In this document: one piece after another, positions 26,370 through 36,172 of the stretch | Numbering within the stretch: the stretch's first letter is position 1 | Layout of the letters: each line of letters begins with the position of its first letter | Assembly: GCA_965197635.1 (NCBI GenBank) | Contig: CBDANN010000008.1 | Location: 744,001-808,000, forward strand | Reading direction: 5' to 3' | Length of the DNA: 64,000 bases | From: Bin87 sp965197635 | Lineage (GTDB): Bacteria > Chloroflexota > Dehalococcoidia > Lucifugimonadales > UBA3495 | Translations under genes and position numbers: made by a program | Notes under the pieces: generated by a model | What the model was told of the DNA's origin: nothing | Database searches by the model: none | What the model saw: the letters and a program-made list of their open reading frames with translations, nothing else

Positions 26370-27292
26370 GGTTTTACGCAAGTTTTTCACCGTCGGCCCT
26401 TCCTTGCATGATGCGGGCGCAATTGGCCCGGGCAACTGTTCGGGATCTATCAGGACAGGATGCGACGACCAGGCTGGCCCACGGTTTTCTTCAACCCAGG
26501 TTGGATCGGTCTGTCGCATCCCTACGTACCATACAAGGTTGTGGGCGATGACCTGGACGGCCCGCCAGGCGGCGTTGGCGGCGAAGCGGCCCGAGGGGAG
26601 ATGGTTGAGGCCCACGCCGTACTTGAGGTCTCGGATGGCATTCTCGATCTCGGCGTGGCGGCGGTGGTCGGCCTCCAGTTCCAGAGTGTCCCCGTCCCGG
26701 TCGGTGATGAAGCCGTGACAGGTGTAGCTGGCGAAGCGGGCCAGTTGGGAACCGGGCGTGGGCTGCACTCTGCGGACGCTGCACCGCACCGGCGCGGCGT
26801 CGGGCTCACCCGATCCAACTGGCGAGCGTGGCCCCACCAGAAGTTGCGCAAGAACGTTCCCAGGGTGGACGGCGCCTTGACCACACCATCCAGCACCCGC
26901 CCAGTTTCGCCAGCGCGCAGCGCATTAGCGTCGTCAATATCGGCGTCGTCAATGCAGTCGCCACCGATCAGCGCCGCGGCCACCAACGTCAGCATCTGGT
27001 CTCCCACGTTCGCCCGACCCGGCGCATCTCCCGGGTCAACGTGGTTGTCCACCAGTTCACCCAGTCCCAAACGCCCAGCCAGCGTGACCGGAAGCAGCAG
27101 CCCGGCGTTGGCCACCAGTCGGTGATCGTCAAAGGCAACATGGATGCGGTCGGGCTGCTCAGGTGGTAGCAGCTATTGGATGCTCCTGGCTGCGGGTTGG
27201 TTTGGTCTCTCAAAAACCATTATCCCCGAACGCCGGAGCACTTTCTTACCCCCTCAACCCGCCGCGACACTCATCTCTTCGGTGGATTGGGG
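26370..27292 (-). pseudogene. IS1380-type element copy 2, internally deleted transposase
   Basis: The right end TCGGTGGATTGGGG (27279-27292) equals the left end of copy 1. The transposase runs leftwards: LPPEQPDRIHVAFDDHRLV-like start near 27160, DKMLTL-like region, then a jump from RQLDRVS directly to PTPRRCG near 26815, which removes about 480 bases holding both catalytic Asp. The Glu region DHRRHAEIENAIRDLKYG remains. Beyond HNL at about 26540 similarity to copy 1 ends. Confidence 0.85.
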
Positions 27293-28728
27293 TTGAATTG
27301 GTGGCACAGCTGGCCGATGCGTTCCTGCATGACACTGGTGTCGGTGTCCATCATGCGCACACCCCCGGCCGCAGTCGCCAGGCTGCCCGTGAGCAGACCG
27401 TCGTAGATTTTCAGGGCCGGCTTTCCAGACAGGACCAGCGCCGGAGCATCGGGTAGTTTGGGATCGGCCAGATCCCGCACCTGGGCGTAGTCGAAGGGCT
27501 GGCCCGCCGCCAGCAGCAGCGACAGCGCGCTGTCCACATTGGCCTCCATGGTGGTCGCCGCCAGGTGGCAGAATGCGCACGTACTCCACGTCGCCACGTT
27601 CCCCGCGCCATTCCTTCAATCCGTCGTAGGCCAGCCGGAAGTGCCTGGTGGGAAACAGCTGCTCTCTGAAGCGGTACCGGGCGAAGGCCCCGGGATTGCG
27701 CACCAGCGAGCCGATGACGTGGCGGTAATTGACATTGGCTTCCCCCCGCACCGTGCACCCGCTCCACGCCCTCCACCAAGTGGCCCTTGTAGCACGCTTC
27801 CACCCAGTTGGCGTATTCCGGCATGGGGACTGGCGTCAGGGGTCGTAGACAAGCCATTTCCTGCTCCAGCTTTCCCTTCACCAGACTGTTTGCGTTTGTC
27901 CACCATCTCCTGTACGAAACTGGCGTAGTGGTCGGCGGTGTGGAAATCACGGCTGCCGCTCAGGATGAGGGCCTGGTCCACGGCGTCTTTGAGGCGGTAG
28001 TGTCCTTGCTCGGCGACGCCGTTTTCGTGGCTTTTACCGCGATTGATGCGGGTGGAGCGCAGCCGTAGTGGTCCAGCAGAGCGGCGTAATTGTCGTTGAG
28101 GGCACGGCCGCGGCTGCGTTTCATCTCGTGGGTGGCGGCAGACGTATCGTCGCTGCGCGCCACCTCGGGGACGCCGCTCAGAGCCCAGAGGGCCGGCCTG
28201 CAATCCCTGCTTGAGTGCCAGGAAGGTCTCGCCGGTGGCGACCTCGGCGTAGCGCCAGCCCGAGTGGCTGAGGATCAGTTGGAACAGCGGGTGGGGATGG
28301 GGCTGTCCGGCGATGGTCACCCCCAGGGAGTCGCCGTGGGTGAAATCAAACTGGGCTTCCCGACCCAGCGGATGCTCCTGAGGAAAGTACACCTCCTGAT
28401 CGGGACCGTTTAGCGCCCGCTTCCTGAGCTTGTCGAAGGGCCTGTAATCGTCGTTGCAGCGTCTTGAGTTGGGGGAGGCCGCTGAACCGGCCGGTATGCT
28501 GCTCCTCTCATCCTGAGCTTGCCGAAGGGCACTCGCTAATTGTCGTTGCCTTCAGCTTGCCCGCCGGATCGCTACACAGCAGGGGATCAATCTCCGCTGC
28601 CCACACCCCGTCGAAGGGGGTGGGCCGGGTGCGCCACTGGCGCTCCTGCGTGGTCTCCGACGGCAACGGGCCGTGCTGCCACTTGCGCGCCGAACGCCAC
28701 ATATCCCGGCCATGGCAACCGCTGTTTC
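27293..28728 (-). pseudogene. istA: IS21 family IstA-like transposase, decayed (first IS21)
   Basis: Pieces in several frames read leftwards: ERQWRTRPTPFDGVWAAEI (N-terminal), VYFPQEHPLGREAQFDFTHG with the first catalytic Asp, ALNDNYAALLDHYG, INRGKSHENGVAEQGHYRLK (Glu region), then NYRHVIGSLVRNPGAFARYR and the C-terminus, which stops at the IS1380 inverted repeat. Two dispersed CCTGAGC-type repeats (28423-28440 and 28508-28529) interrupt the N-terminal part. No istB partner remains. Confidence 0.8.
28423..28529. repeat. Two CCTGAGCTTGYCGAAGGG repeats inside the IS21 pseudogene
   Basis: CCTGAGCTTGTCGAAGGG at 28423-28440 and TCATCCTGAGCTTGCCGAAG(GG) at 28508-28529. Same family as the tandem pair at 5371-5414, so the repeat moves into new sites, including a transposase gene. 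Confidence 0.75.
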
Positions 28729-28832
28729 TGTAAGTAGCAACTTTAAAATGTGCAGAAATTGCAAGTTGGAATTGACCCCCCCGAAGGTAATGCCATCATC
28801 CGCGGACTTTCCGTGGAGGTGCCACAGAGACA

Positions 28833-30065
28833 TTGCTAAAGGTGGGAGAAGTGAAAGAGATTTACGAGATGAAAGGCGCGGGCCGTTCGATCCGGGAGAT
28901 TGCCCGGGAGCTGGACGTGTCGCGCTACACGGTACGCCGGTACTTGAAGTCGCCGGAGGCCATGCGTCCCAAGGTGCGGCCGCAGCGCGGGTCGAAGCCG
29001 GACCCGTACACCGAATACATTGACCACAGAATGGCGGAGGGGTTGGAAAACTGCGTGGTGCTGCACCGTGAGATCAAGGCTCGGGGTTACCAGGGCTGCT
29101 ATTCGACGGTGGTGCAGTATGTGAGGCCCTGGCGACAGCAGCGTCAGCCGGAGGCCACCATGCGGTTCGAGACTGGGCCGGGAGAGCAGGCCCAGGTGGA
29201 CTGGGAGAGCCTGCCCTACATCGGCGCGGACGGGAAGAAGCATCGCGTCTGGGTGTTCGTGATGACGCTGGGCTACTCCCGAGCCTGTTAGGTGGAACTG
29301 GTCCGGCGGGAGGACACGGCGGTTTTCATCCAGTGCCACGTGAATGCTTTCAAGTACCTGGGCGGCGTGCCGCGCCGCTGTCTGTACGACAATGCCAAGG
29401 TGATCACTTTGGGCCGGGACGAGGAGAAGCGGCCGATCTGGAACCAGCGGATGCTGGATTTCGCACTCAGGGCGGGGTTTGATGCCCGGCTGTGCCAGCC
29501 CTACCGGGATCAGACCAAGGGCAAGGTGGAGAACGGGGTGAAGTACGTTCGGCGCAACATGTGGCCCAGCATCCGCTTCACCGACGACGCCGACCTGAAC
29601 CGGCAAAGTCTCGAGTGGTGCGACGTGGTGGCCAACGCCCGGGTCCACGGCACGACCCACCGGGTGCCCTGGGGGATACTGGACGAGGAGCGACCTCATC
29701 TGGGGAAGCTGCTCGATCGGGCCACGCTGGCACCGTACCTGCGGGAGGACCGCAAAGTCGCCAGAGACGGTTTCGTCAGCCGGGAGGGCTCCCGGTACGG
29801 CGTGCACTGGCAGTGGGTGGGCGCCACGGTGCAGGTGGGTGAGCGGCAGGGAACTGTGGAGATCTCGGCTGGCAATGAGCGGATTGCGGTGCATCCCCGT
29901 GCCCAGCAGCCGGATCAACGCTTTACCCTGCCCGACCAGTGGTCGGGCTTGCCCAAAGGAGATGACTGGCGTCGCAAGGAAGCGGTGGCGGTGCAGGTCC
30001 CGGTCGGCGAAGTGGAACGCCGCTCCCTGGACGTGTACGAGCTGGTGGCGGGAGGTGTGGCATGA
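28833..30065 (+). pseudogene. istA: IstA transposase of IS21 family with an in-frame amber stop
   Basis: About 410 codons. N-terminal helix-turn-helix (KGAGRSIREIARELDVSRYT), catalytic-type EQAQVDWESLPY, RCLYDNAKVITLG and TKGKVENGVKYVRRN are all in one frame, but codon 153 is TAG (29289-29291) within YSRAC-stop-VELVRR, where a Tyr codon (TAC) would fit the family. Two partial proteins, or readthrough, would result. It overlaps istB by 4 bases. Confidence 0.88.
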
Positions 30066-30480
30066 TCGCCCGGGAACAGGCCCGCCAGCATCTGAAAACC
30101 CTGGGCCTCAAGCAGGCCGTCAAAGTCCTGGACCACATCCTGGACGCCACGGCCAACCGGCAGCTGCCCTATCCCGAGATGCTGGCCCAACTGCTGGGTG
30201 CCGAGGTCGCCGCCCGACGGGAACGTTACCTCACCACCAAGACCAGGATAGCGCACCTGCCTTTCCAGCGCATCCTGGAGCAATTCGACTTCGGCTTCCA
30301 GCCCTCCATCGACGAGCGGCTGGTCAAAGAGTTGGCCAACCTGGCCTTCGTCGCCGAAGCCACCAACGTCCTCTTGCTGGGACCGCCCGGCGTGGGCAAG
30401 ACCCATCTGACCATCGGCCCTGGCGCTGCGGGCCATGGAGAACGGCCTTGGCACCTACTTCGTCCATGCTTACGACCTAA
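30062..30480 (+). pseudogene. istB: IstB helper ATPase, frameshifted and truncated
   Basis: Starts ATG 30062 overlapping istA. HLKTLGLKQAVKVLDHILD and the Walker A GPPGVGKTHLTI (about residues 108-119) are IstB. Directly after GKTHLTI one extra G (near 30414) shifts the frame away from the expected ALALRAMENGLGTYFVHAYDL, which continues in the next frame until IS701 copy B begins at 30481. Confidence 0.88.
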
Positions 30481-30860
30481 TATTACAGCCGCAAATGATT
30501 GGGAAGGCTTTGTAGTCGTCGCCGGTGATGGGATTGCCAGGCCCGGGCCTGATGCCGCCGTCTCCACCGCGACCACCGTACCGTAAATTCATCGCTCTGG
30601 GAGCGTTGCCACAACAAGCGGCATCACAGCCGTCGCACCTCGGGCACCGTCATGGGGATCAACTCGGCCATAATCACCGCCCCCTTTTACGTCGCCAGCG
30701 GCGGCGTAGCACTTGGTTACCGCCCAAGAAGGCCTGGACCAGCAGCGCCAGAGCCTGCCCCGTGCTACGACACGGCGGTGCCGTGTCGATACCATCCAGT
30801 CCAGCGGCGCACCTCGTATTGGTCCAAGCCCACCTCCTACTTCGCTTCCTTGAAGGCATC

Positions 30861-30879
30861 CCGATTTTAGACCAATCGC
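30861..30879 (-). repeat. TTGGTC micro-insert 3 of IS701 copy B, at the catalytic Glu
   Basis: Coding strand GCGATTGGTCTAAAATCGGG replaces ATCGAAGAC (I-E-D) of the other copies, net +13. Arms CGATT/AATCG pair around GGTCTAA. Confidence 0.85.
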
Positions 30880-30977
30880 GATCCACCGAGTGCCCGCCAC
30901 GCGCACCAGTTCCGCCCGGGGCGCGTTCGCCGGACTGAAGCCGGCGTAGTAGGCCACTTCAGCGGGGTCGGCGATGC

Positions 30978-30993
30978 CCGATCCTTGACCAAG
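30978..30993 (-). repeat. TTGGTC micro-insert 2 of IS701 copy B
   Basis: Coding strand CTTGGTCAAGGATCGG at the same place as in copy A, absent from copy C. Confidence 0.8.
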
Positions 30994-31253
30994 CACGCAC
31001 CAGCAGCCAATGCCTTTGGTTTGGCTCAGACCAGGGCCGGATGGATACCCGGGCCCAATCATAAAGACGTGGCCCCTTGCTGCCCTCCTCGGCGCTAAGC
31101 CGCTGCCAGGCCTCCTCCGGTATCTGCTGGGCCAACCGCCGCGCCGCCACCGGCGCCGCGCCATGCTTCGTGTCAACCCACCGCGGCTCGTTATTCTTCA
31201 CCGCCAGCACACATGGTATGCCCTCCTCTTCCAGCCACCGCCGTAACCGAGCA

Positions 31254-31270
31254 CGATTTTTGACCAATCA
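31254..31270 (-). repeat. TTGGTC micro-insert 1 of IS701 copy B
   Basis: Coding strand TGATTGGTCAAAAATCG directly after GTGTACGGCAAT (VYGN), as in copies A and C but with a different net length, so the frame shifts here. Confidence 0.75.
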
Positions 31271-32008
31271 CATTGCCGTACACGGTGTCTCCAGCCACCC
31301 AGCCAAAGGGCACGCCCGCCGCCACCGTCCGGGCAATCATCACCTGGGCCAGTTGGCCCTTGGTGCGAAGACCACCTCCCCAGGCACGCCGGCTTCCCGC
31401 CGCCGCTCCCAATCCCCCGCCCACCCTTGGGGCAAGTACAACTCCCGATCCAAAAAGGTCCGGCCGCACTTGCTGCCGTAGGCCAGAAACACCCCAATCT
31501 GGCAGTTCTCCACCTGCCCCGCCGTGCCACTGTACTGTCGCTGCACCCCCACCGACTTCTGCCCCTGCTTCAGAAACCCAGTCTCATCAACTACCAGCAC
31601 CGCCTCCGGGTCTCCCAGATGCTCCGCCACGTACTCCCCCAAGTCGTCCCGCACTCCAGCGGCGTCCCGCGATACGTCGCCAGCAAACGCTGCACCCCGT
31701 CGGGCGTGGCGTCGCCAACATATTCGGCCAGTTGCCACCCATTCTTGCGTTCCACCGACCCCAGCAGCCCCTTCAGGTAAGCCAAAACTCTTTGCCGAGG
31801 CTCACGGCGACCGAAGCGGCCCACAATACGCCGGTGCAGCGCCTGGAGACCCTCCGCCAATCCAGCACATCGTCCTGCTCCGGTACGGTTTGATCCATAA
31901 CCAACCCCTCCCCTCGCAGCAACGGTCATGGACTCAACCTATCACATAATCTGCGGCTGTAATACTAGGCCGCATAGATCCGACGTTGTGAAATCACGGC
32001 GGCGCTGG

Positions 32009-32914
32009 TCAGCCTCCCGGCCGCACGGTGCGGGGATCGAGCAGGTCCCGCAACCCGTCCCCCAGCAGGTTGAACCCCAGCACCGCGGTGAATATGGCCG
32101 CCCCCGGCAACAGCAACAAACGGGGCGCGGTTTGCAGATGCGGGCGGGCGTCGTTGAGCATGGCGCCCCATTCCGGCGTGGGCGGCTGTGCGCCAAGTCC
32201 CAGGAAGTTGAGACCCGCGATGCCCAGGATGATCCACCCCACGTCCAGCGAAGCGATGACGATTATGGGCCCCAGGATGTTGGGCGCGATGTGCCGGACG
32301 ATGATGCGCAGGTTGCCGGCCCCGGCGGCCCGCGCCGCTGTTACGTACTCCATCTGTCGCGCACCCAGGGTAACCCCGCGAATGATGCGCGCATGGCCCA
32401 CCCACCAGACCGCGCCGGCCGCTAGCAGCACGTTGAAGAGGCCAGGCCCCAGCGCACCCGCCACGGCCAGCGCGAGGATCAGGGACGGAAACGCCAGTAG
32501 CAGGTCCACCACCCCCATCAGCGCCGTGTCCGCCCAGCCTCCGTGGTATCCGGACAGGATCCCCACCGTCAACGCGATGGTCATGCTCAGGGCCAGGGTG
32601 ATGGCGGCGGCCAGCAGGGTCAGGCGAGCCCCGTGGACAACCCGGCTGAAGGTGTCCCGACCCAGGTGGTCGGTACCCAGGAGGTGCTGTGTTGAAGGCG
32701 GGAGCAAACGGTCGGGCAGATCAATCTCGGTGGGATCTTTCAGGGGCAGCCAGGGCGCCAGCAATCCCGCCAGCAGCAGCGACACCACCAGGAACAGCCC
32801 CACCGCGGTTCCTGGTTCCCGCAGCAGCGCGGTCCACCGCCGTCTCCGGCGCGCGCCGCTGGCTGCGGCCCGGACGGTAACGCGATCCCCAGCGTGTTCG
32901 GCATCAACCGCCAT
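32009..32914 (-). CDS. ABC transporter permease, DppC/NikC type
   Basis: 301 aa. N-terminal cytoplasmic Arg-rich stretch, helix GLFLVVSLLLAGLLAPWLP, the LLGTDHLGRDTFSRVVHGAR motif typical of DppC/OppC/NikC, and the EAA-type loop ARAAGAGNLRIIVRHIAPNI. Second permease of a peptide/nickel-type importer. It is the last gene of the riboswitch-controlled unit; the ATPase genes expected next are missing, and the IS pile starts 41 bases downstream. Confidence 0.93.
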   Translation of the reverse strand: MAVDAEHAGDRVTVRAAASGARRRRRWTALLREPGTAVGLFLVVSLLLAGLLAPWLPLKDPTEIDLPDRLLPPSTQHLLGTDHLGRDTFSRVVHGARLTLLAAAITLALSMTIALTVGILSGYHGGWADTALMGVVDLLLAFPSLILALAVAGALGPGLFNVLLAAGAVWWVGHARIIRGVTLGARQMEYVTAARAAGAGNLRIIVRHIAPNILGPIIVIASLDVGWIILGIAGLNFLGLGAQPPTPEWGAMLNDARPHLQTAPRLLLLPGAAIFTAVLGFNLLGDGLRDLLDPRTVRPGG

Positions 32915-32920
32915 CGGCCA

Positions 32921-33868
32921 CTACATCTCGTCCCGTCCGAAGCGCAGGCGCGGGTCGGCGACGCGCAGAGCAACGTCGGCGGCCAGGTTGACCAGCAGCA
33001 CCACCACGGCGATATAGGTAACGAACCCCTGCACTACGGGATAGTCCCGGGTCAGCGCCGCACCCACCATCAACTGGCCCAGGCCAGGCCAGGTGAAGAT
33101 GGTCTCCACGATGACGGCGCCGCTGAGCAGGTAGCCCAGGCTTACGCCGGTGGCCCCGATGGCCGGCAGCAGCGCGTTGCGGAGAGCGTGCCCGAGGGCG
33201 ACGGATTGTTCAGACAGTCCCTTGGCCCGCGCCATCCGGATGTAGTCCTGACCCAGGGTCTCCAGCATGCTGGCGCGTATGAGCCGCATCAGTTGAGCCA
33301 TGGGAGCCAGGGAGAGCGCGATGGCCGGCAGCACGACCTGCGCAGCCGATCCGTATCCCAGGGCCGGCAGCCACGACAGCTTCACCGCGAACAGGATGAT
33401 CAACCCGTAGGCCAGGGCGTACGAAGGAGCCGCCGCGCCCACCAGCGCCATCAGCCGCGCAATGGTATCCACAGCGCTGCCGCGCCGCCGGGCGGACAGG
33501 ATGCCGATGGGCACGGCGACCAGCAACGCAAGGGCCAGCGCTGCTGCCGTCAGGAGGGCCGTGGGGACAGTCCGGCGGGCAAGCTGACCAGCCACCGGCT
33601 GTTCGGTGACGTAGGATCGCCCCATGTCGCCCGCCACGGCCCGCGACACCCAACGAACGTATTGCACTGGCAACGGTGCGTCCAAGCCCAGCTCGACCCG
33701 CATGGCCGACACCTCCGCCTGGCTGGGCAACTGGCCGGGGTTGCGCTGCCGCAGCACAATCTCGGCCGGGTCTCCCGGCGCCAGATTCAGCAGCGCGAAG
33801 CTGGCCGCCGAGATGCCCAGGAGCAGCAGCGGCAGCGTGACCAGCCGCCGGGCCAGGTATGCTCCCAT
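32921..33868 (-). CDS. ABC transporter permease, DppB/NikB type
   Basis: 315 aa. RRLVTLPLLLLGISAASFAL, the LNLAPGDPAE motif, GLDAPLPVQYVRWVS and the EAA loop RMARAKGLSEQSVALGHALR with NALLPAIGATGVSLGYLLSG are classical DppB/NikB. It is 6 bases from the next permease and 38 bases after the binding protein gene. Specificity is inferred from the B12 riboswitch, not from its residues. Confidence 0.93.
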   Translation of the reverse strand: MGAYLARRLVTLPLLLLGISAASFALLNLAPGDPAEIVLRQRNPGQLPSQAEVSAMRVELGLDAPLPVQYVRWVSRAVAGDMGRSYVTEQPVAGQLARRTVPTALLTAAALALALLVAVPIGILSARRRGSAVDTIARLMALVGAAAPSYALAYGLIILFAVKLSWLPALGYGSAAQVVLPAIALSLAPMAQLMRLIRASMLETLGQDYIRMARAKGLSEQSVALGHALRNALLPAIGATGVSLGYLLSGAVIVETIFTWPGLGQLMVGAALTRDYPVVQGFVTYIAVVVLLVNLAADVALRVADPRLRFGRDEM

Positions 33869-33906
33869 GCTGGTGGTCTAGATCCGTCCGGAAGTGGCGC
33901 AACCCA

Positions 33907-35643
33907 TCACTCGGTCAGACCGATGCGGTGGGAGAAGAAATAGTGGGAGGTTGGGTGGGCCTCGAAATCGGTGACCCGGTCACTGACGCCGTACACCATA
34001 TTCACATGCGCCACCGGCAAGAATGCGGCTTCTTCCGTGACCACCGCCAGGGCCTCGCAGGCTATCTCCTTTCGACCCTCCAGGTCGGCCACGGATGTGG
34101 AGGGGGTGATTATGTCCACCAGGCGGGAAGCGTCGTAGTGCCCATAATTGTTGGTCCCGCTGCCGCTAGCGTCGCCCTTCAACCCGGCGAACTGGCTGAT
34201 GTTGAACACCGGGTCTCCCCCGCCTTGCACGACAGTGTTGTACCAGCCGAAGAGATCCCATGCAGGCTCCTTGACCACCGACCATTCTGTTATGAGCACC
34301 TCGACCTTGATGCCCACATCAGCGAGCATGGCCTGGGCGACCTCGGCCATAATGGGCAGCTGGAACCGCTCGGGGTAACCGCCGATAATAATTTCCAGCG
34401 GCTGACCTTCCTTGTCCAGGATTCCGTCGCCGTCGCTGTCGGTGTAGCCGGCCTGCGCCAGCAAATTGCGCGCTACGTCAGGATCGTAACCCGGCGCGTT
34501 CACGCCGGGACACGCCACCAGGGCTTCCGGGAGCAGGAGCTCAGCGAAGGACCCGGATCCGGGAGGAGCGACCAAACTGGCGATGCTCTCCCGGTCAATG
34601 GCGTGGGCCACCGCCCTGCGCACCAGCGGGTCGGCCAGGGTGCCGCGCTCGAAATTCACCCACCACAGGACTAGCGAGGTGCCGATGCCGGATGTCTCGG
34701 TATGTGTCCCTTGGTGGGCGTTGATCGCCTGGGCGCCATCTGGTGATACGTTGACGGCAACGTCGATGTCCCCGGCTTGCAGGGCCAACTCCCGGCTGTT
34801 GGTGTCGGGAATGGCGACGTGCTCGATGCCGGCCAGCGGAGGCGTTCCGCCCCAGTAGTCGTCGTTGGCTACGCTGTTAAGGCGTTCCTTTGGAGTGTAC
34901 TCGGTGGGGATGTACGGGCCGGTAAGAGCTCCGGCAGCGATGAAATTGCCCTCTCCGGCTGTGTCCGCCGCCGCCGCATCGGTGATGGCGAGGGCCGGCA
35001 AGATCAACAGGCCCGGCAGGGTGGGCTGCTGTACCGTCGTTTTGATGGTGATGGTTTGCCCGTCCTCGACCGTTATCGTGTCAACGGACAATGTATCGGC
35101 CGCCGCCGGCGACAATCGGATAGCCCGCTCCAGGGAAGCCTTCACCGCTTGCGCATCCATCACGTTCCCGTTGTGGAACTTGACGCCCTCCCGGATTCCT
35201 ATCCTCCAGATAGAGGGGGCTACTTGTGTGGCTTCCGTCGCCAGCCACGGTTCGGGACTCAGTGTGGTTCCTGAGAGTCGGAACAAGGTCTCCGACATTG
35301 CCGATTGGGTGGAGACGTAGCCGCCCTCCACCGGATCCAGGGGGCTCTCCAGCCAGATGACGCCCGCTTTCAGCGTGGGCCGGTCCAGAACGGTTGCAAC
35401 CGCCGGCTCGGCCGTTTGTTGCCCGGGAGACGATGACTCCGCAGGCCGAACCGGAGTGGCAGTCGCGACCGCTTGCTGACGAACGGCCGCCGCCGGGGCA
35501 GTCGCCTCGGGCGCACTGACAGCCGCCGGCGGGGCCGGCTCACTGGTCGCGGCGGGAGATCCGCAGGCCACCGCCAGCAGGAGCATCAGGCCCAGGCCGA
35601 TAGGCGATGCAATTCTGAAACTGTTCGACAGTATGTTAGGCAT
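33907..35643 (-). CDS. ABC transporter substrate-binding lipoprotein, NikA/OppA (SBP_bac_5) type
   Basis: 578 aa from ATG 35643 (GGAGG 6-10 bases upstream). Lipoprotein signal LGLMLLLAVAC (lipobox AVAC). After an Ala/Pro linker the family-5 fold starts: TLFRLSGTTLSPEPWLATEA, WRIGIREGVKFHNGNVMDAQ, RRAVAHAIDRESIASLV, YDPDVARNLLAQAGY. The gene is preceded by a cobalamin riboswitch, so the ligand may be cobalt, a cobalt chelate or a corrinoid; nickel-type carriers share this fold. An open frame continues upstream to 35919 but covers the riboswitch and is not coding. Confidence 0.9.
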   Translation of the reverse strand: MPNILSNSFRIASPIGLGLMLLLAVACGSPAATSEPAPPAAVSAPEATAPAAAVRQQAVATATPVRPAESSSPGQQTAEPAVATVLDRPTLKAGVIWLESPLDPVEGGYVSTQSAMSETLFRLSGTTLSPEPWLATEATQVAPSIWRIGIREGVKFHNGNVMDAQAVKASLERAIRLSPAAADTLSVDTITVEDGQTITIKTTVQQPTLPGLLILPALAITDAAAADTAGEGNFIAAGALTGPYIPTEYTPKERLNSVANDDYWGGTPPLAGIEHVAIPDTNSRELALQAGDIDVAVNVSPDGAQAINAHQGTHTETSGIGTSLVLWWVNFERGTLADPLVRRAVAHAIDRESIASLVAPPGSGSFAELLLPEALVACPGVNAPGYDPDVARNLLAQAGYTDSDGDGILDKEGQPLEIIIGGYPERFQLPIMAEVAQAMLADVGIKVEVLITEWSVVKEPAWDLFGWYNTVVQGGGDPVFNISQFAGLKGDASGSGTNNYGHYDASRLVDIITPSTSVADLEGRKEIACEALAVVTEEAAFLPVAHVNMVYGVSDRVTDFEAHPTSHYFFSHRIGLTE

Positions 35644-35750
35644 CTTTGTCCTCCAGAACGTCCCGTGGTTTTCCGATGAACACCACCGCTCAAGCGAGTT
35701 ACAACTTCGCAGGATCAGCGGCGCGGGGACGCTGTCCGCGTTGGGACAGC

Positions 35751-35784
35751 AAAAGACCCCGTCCGCACTGGGTGAACGGGGCTC
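35751..35784 (-). terminator. Terminator hairpin in the riboswitch leader
   Basis: Reading leftwards: AGCCCCGT, loop, ACGGGGT, then CTTTTG. A further hairpin GCTGTCC/GGACAGC lies at 35731-35750. It fits the expression platform of the cobalamin riboswitch upstream: termination when the ligand is bound. Confidence 0.75.
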
Positions 35785-35869
35785 GTTTTCAGGCGTCTGT
35801 TGGACTGTTGCAGATTCGCAACCTGCCAATAGATCTGCTTCACTCGTTCCGCGAAGTGCAGCTAGAGTA

Positions 35870-36060
35870 CCCCTGATGGCAGGCTTCCTGGCTGATGGCT
35901 TATAGCGACGCGTCTCCACCTTCCCATCCGCTGGGGCGGACAGTGGTTTTCACCGACATCCTTTCTAGCAGGATGCCGCAAGAAGCGCGTCTCGCCAATT
36001 ACAGTGGCGCGACCGCACCGGATTTTCACCGGATTTCCTTTTGTCCCGTGCTTTCCGACC
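35870..36060 (-). promoter_or_regulatory. Cobalamin (B12) riboswitch
   Basis: Reading leftwards: GGAAATCCGGTGAAAATCCG, CGGTCGCGCCACTGTAA, GGTGAAAACCACTG, GGGAAGG, and the B12 box GCCAGGAAGCCTGC (35892-35879). These are the conserved elements of the cobalamin aptamer in the right order. It lies between the promoter at 36144-36172 and the nikA-like gene. Confidence 0.93.
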
Positions 36061-36143
36061 GAGTACCAACTGGCGTCGGCAAGAGGTTGGAGCGACGGGC
36101 CACCAACAGGCGTTGGTTTGAGGGTTCAATTGTTAACGCCCCT

Positions 36144-36172
36144 AAATTAGCACGACCGTCTCGGGCAGTCAA
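36144..36172 (-). promoter_or_regulatory. Promoter of the riboswitch-controlled ABC operon
   Basis: Reading leftwards: TTGACT (36172-36167), 17-base spacer, TAATTT (36149-36144). Transcription would begin near 36137, just before the aptamer. Confidence 0.8.

Larger units (their letters stand above)
28729..30480 (+). mobile_element. IS21 family element (second IS21), right end lost
   Basis: The left end TGTAAGTAGCAACTTTAAAA followed by a second GCAAGTTGG-type repeat is the usual multi-repeat IS21 terminus. istA and istB follow; istB is cut by IS701 copy B at a CTAA site and the right end of IS21 does not reappear afterwards, so there was also a deletion. Confidence 0.8.
30660..31898 (-). pseudogene. 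IS701 family transposase, heavily disrupted (copy B)
   Basis: Starts ATG 31898 with GAGGGG upstream. Frames change at least four times. Recognisable: VVDETGFLKQGQKSVGVQRQ, then VAGDTVYGN followed by micro-insert 31254-31270, AVKNNEPRWVD, a second insert at 30978-30993, and the Glu region where TGGATC is followed by insert 30861-30879 in place of the IIED codons. The presumed catalytic Glu is thus removed. Confidence 0.85.
30481..31964 (-). mobile_element. IS701 family element, copy B (divergent)
   Basis: 1484 bp. Inverted ends TATTACAGCCGCAAAT (30481) and the complement of TATTACAGCCGCAGAT (to 31964). Flanks are CTAA (30477-30480) and CTAG (31965-31968), a slightly mismatched target duplication or a deletion scar. 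Inserted in istB of the second IS21. Confidence 0.85.

Noticed and set aside
35644..35919. N-terminal extension of the NikA-like protein
   Set aside because: It would translate the riboswitch and terminator; the signal peptide and ribosome site support ATG 35643.
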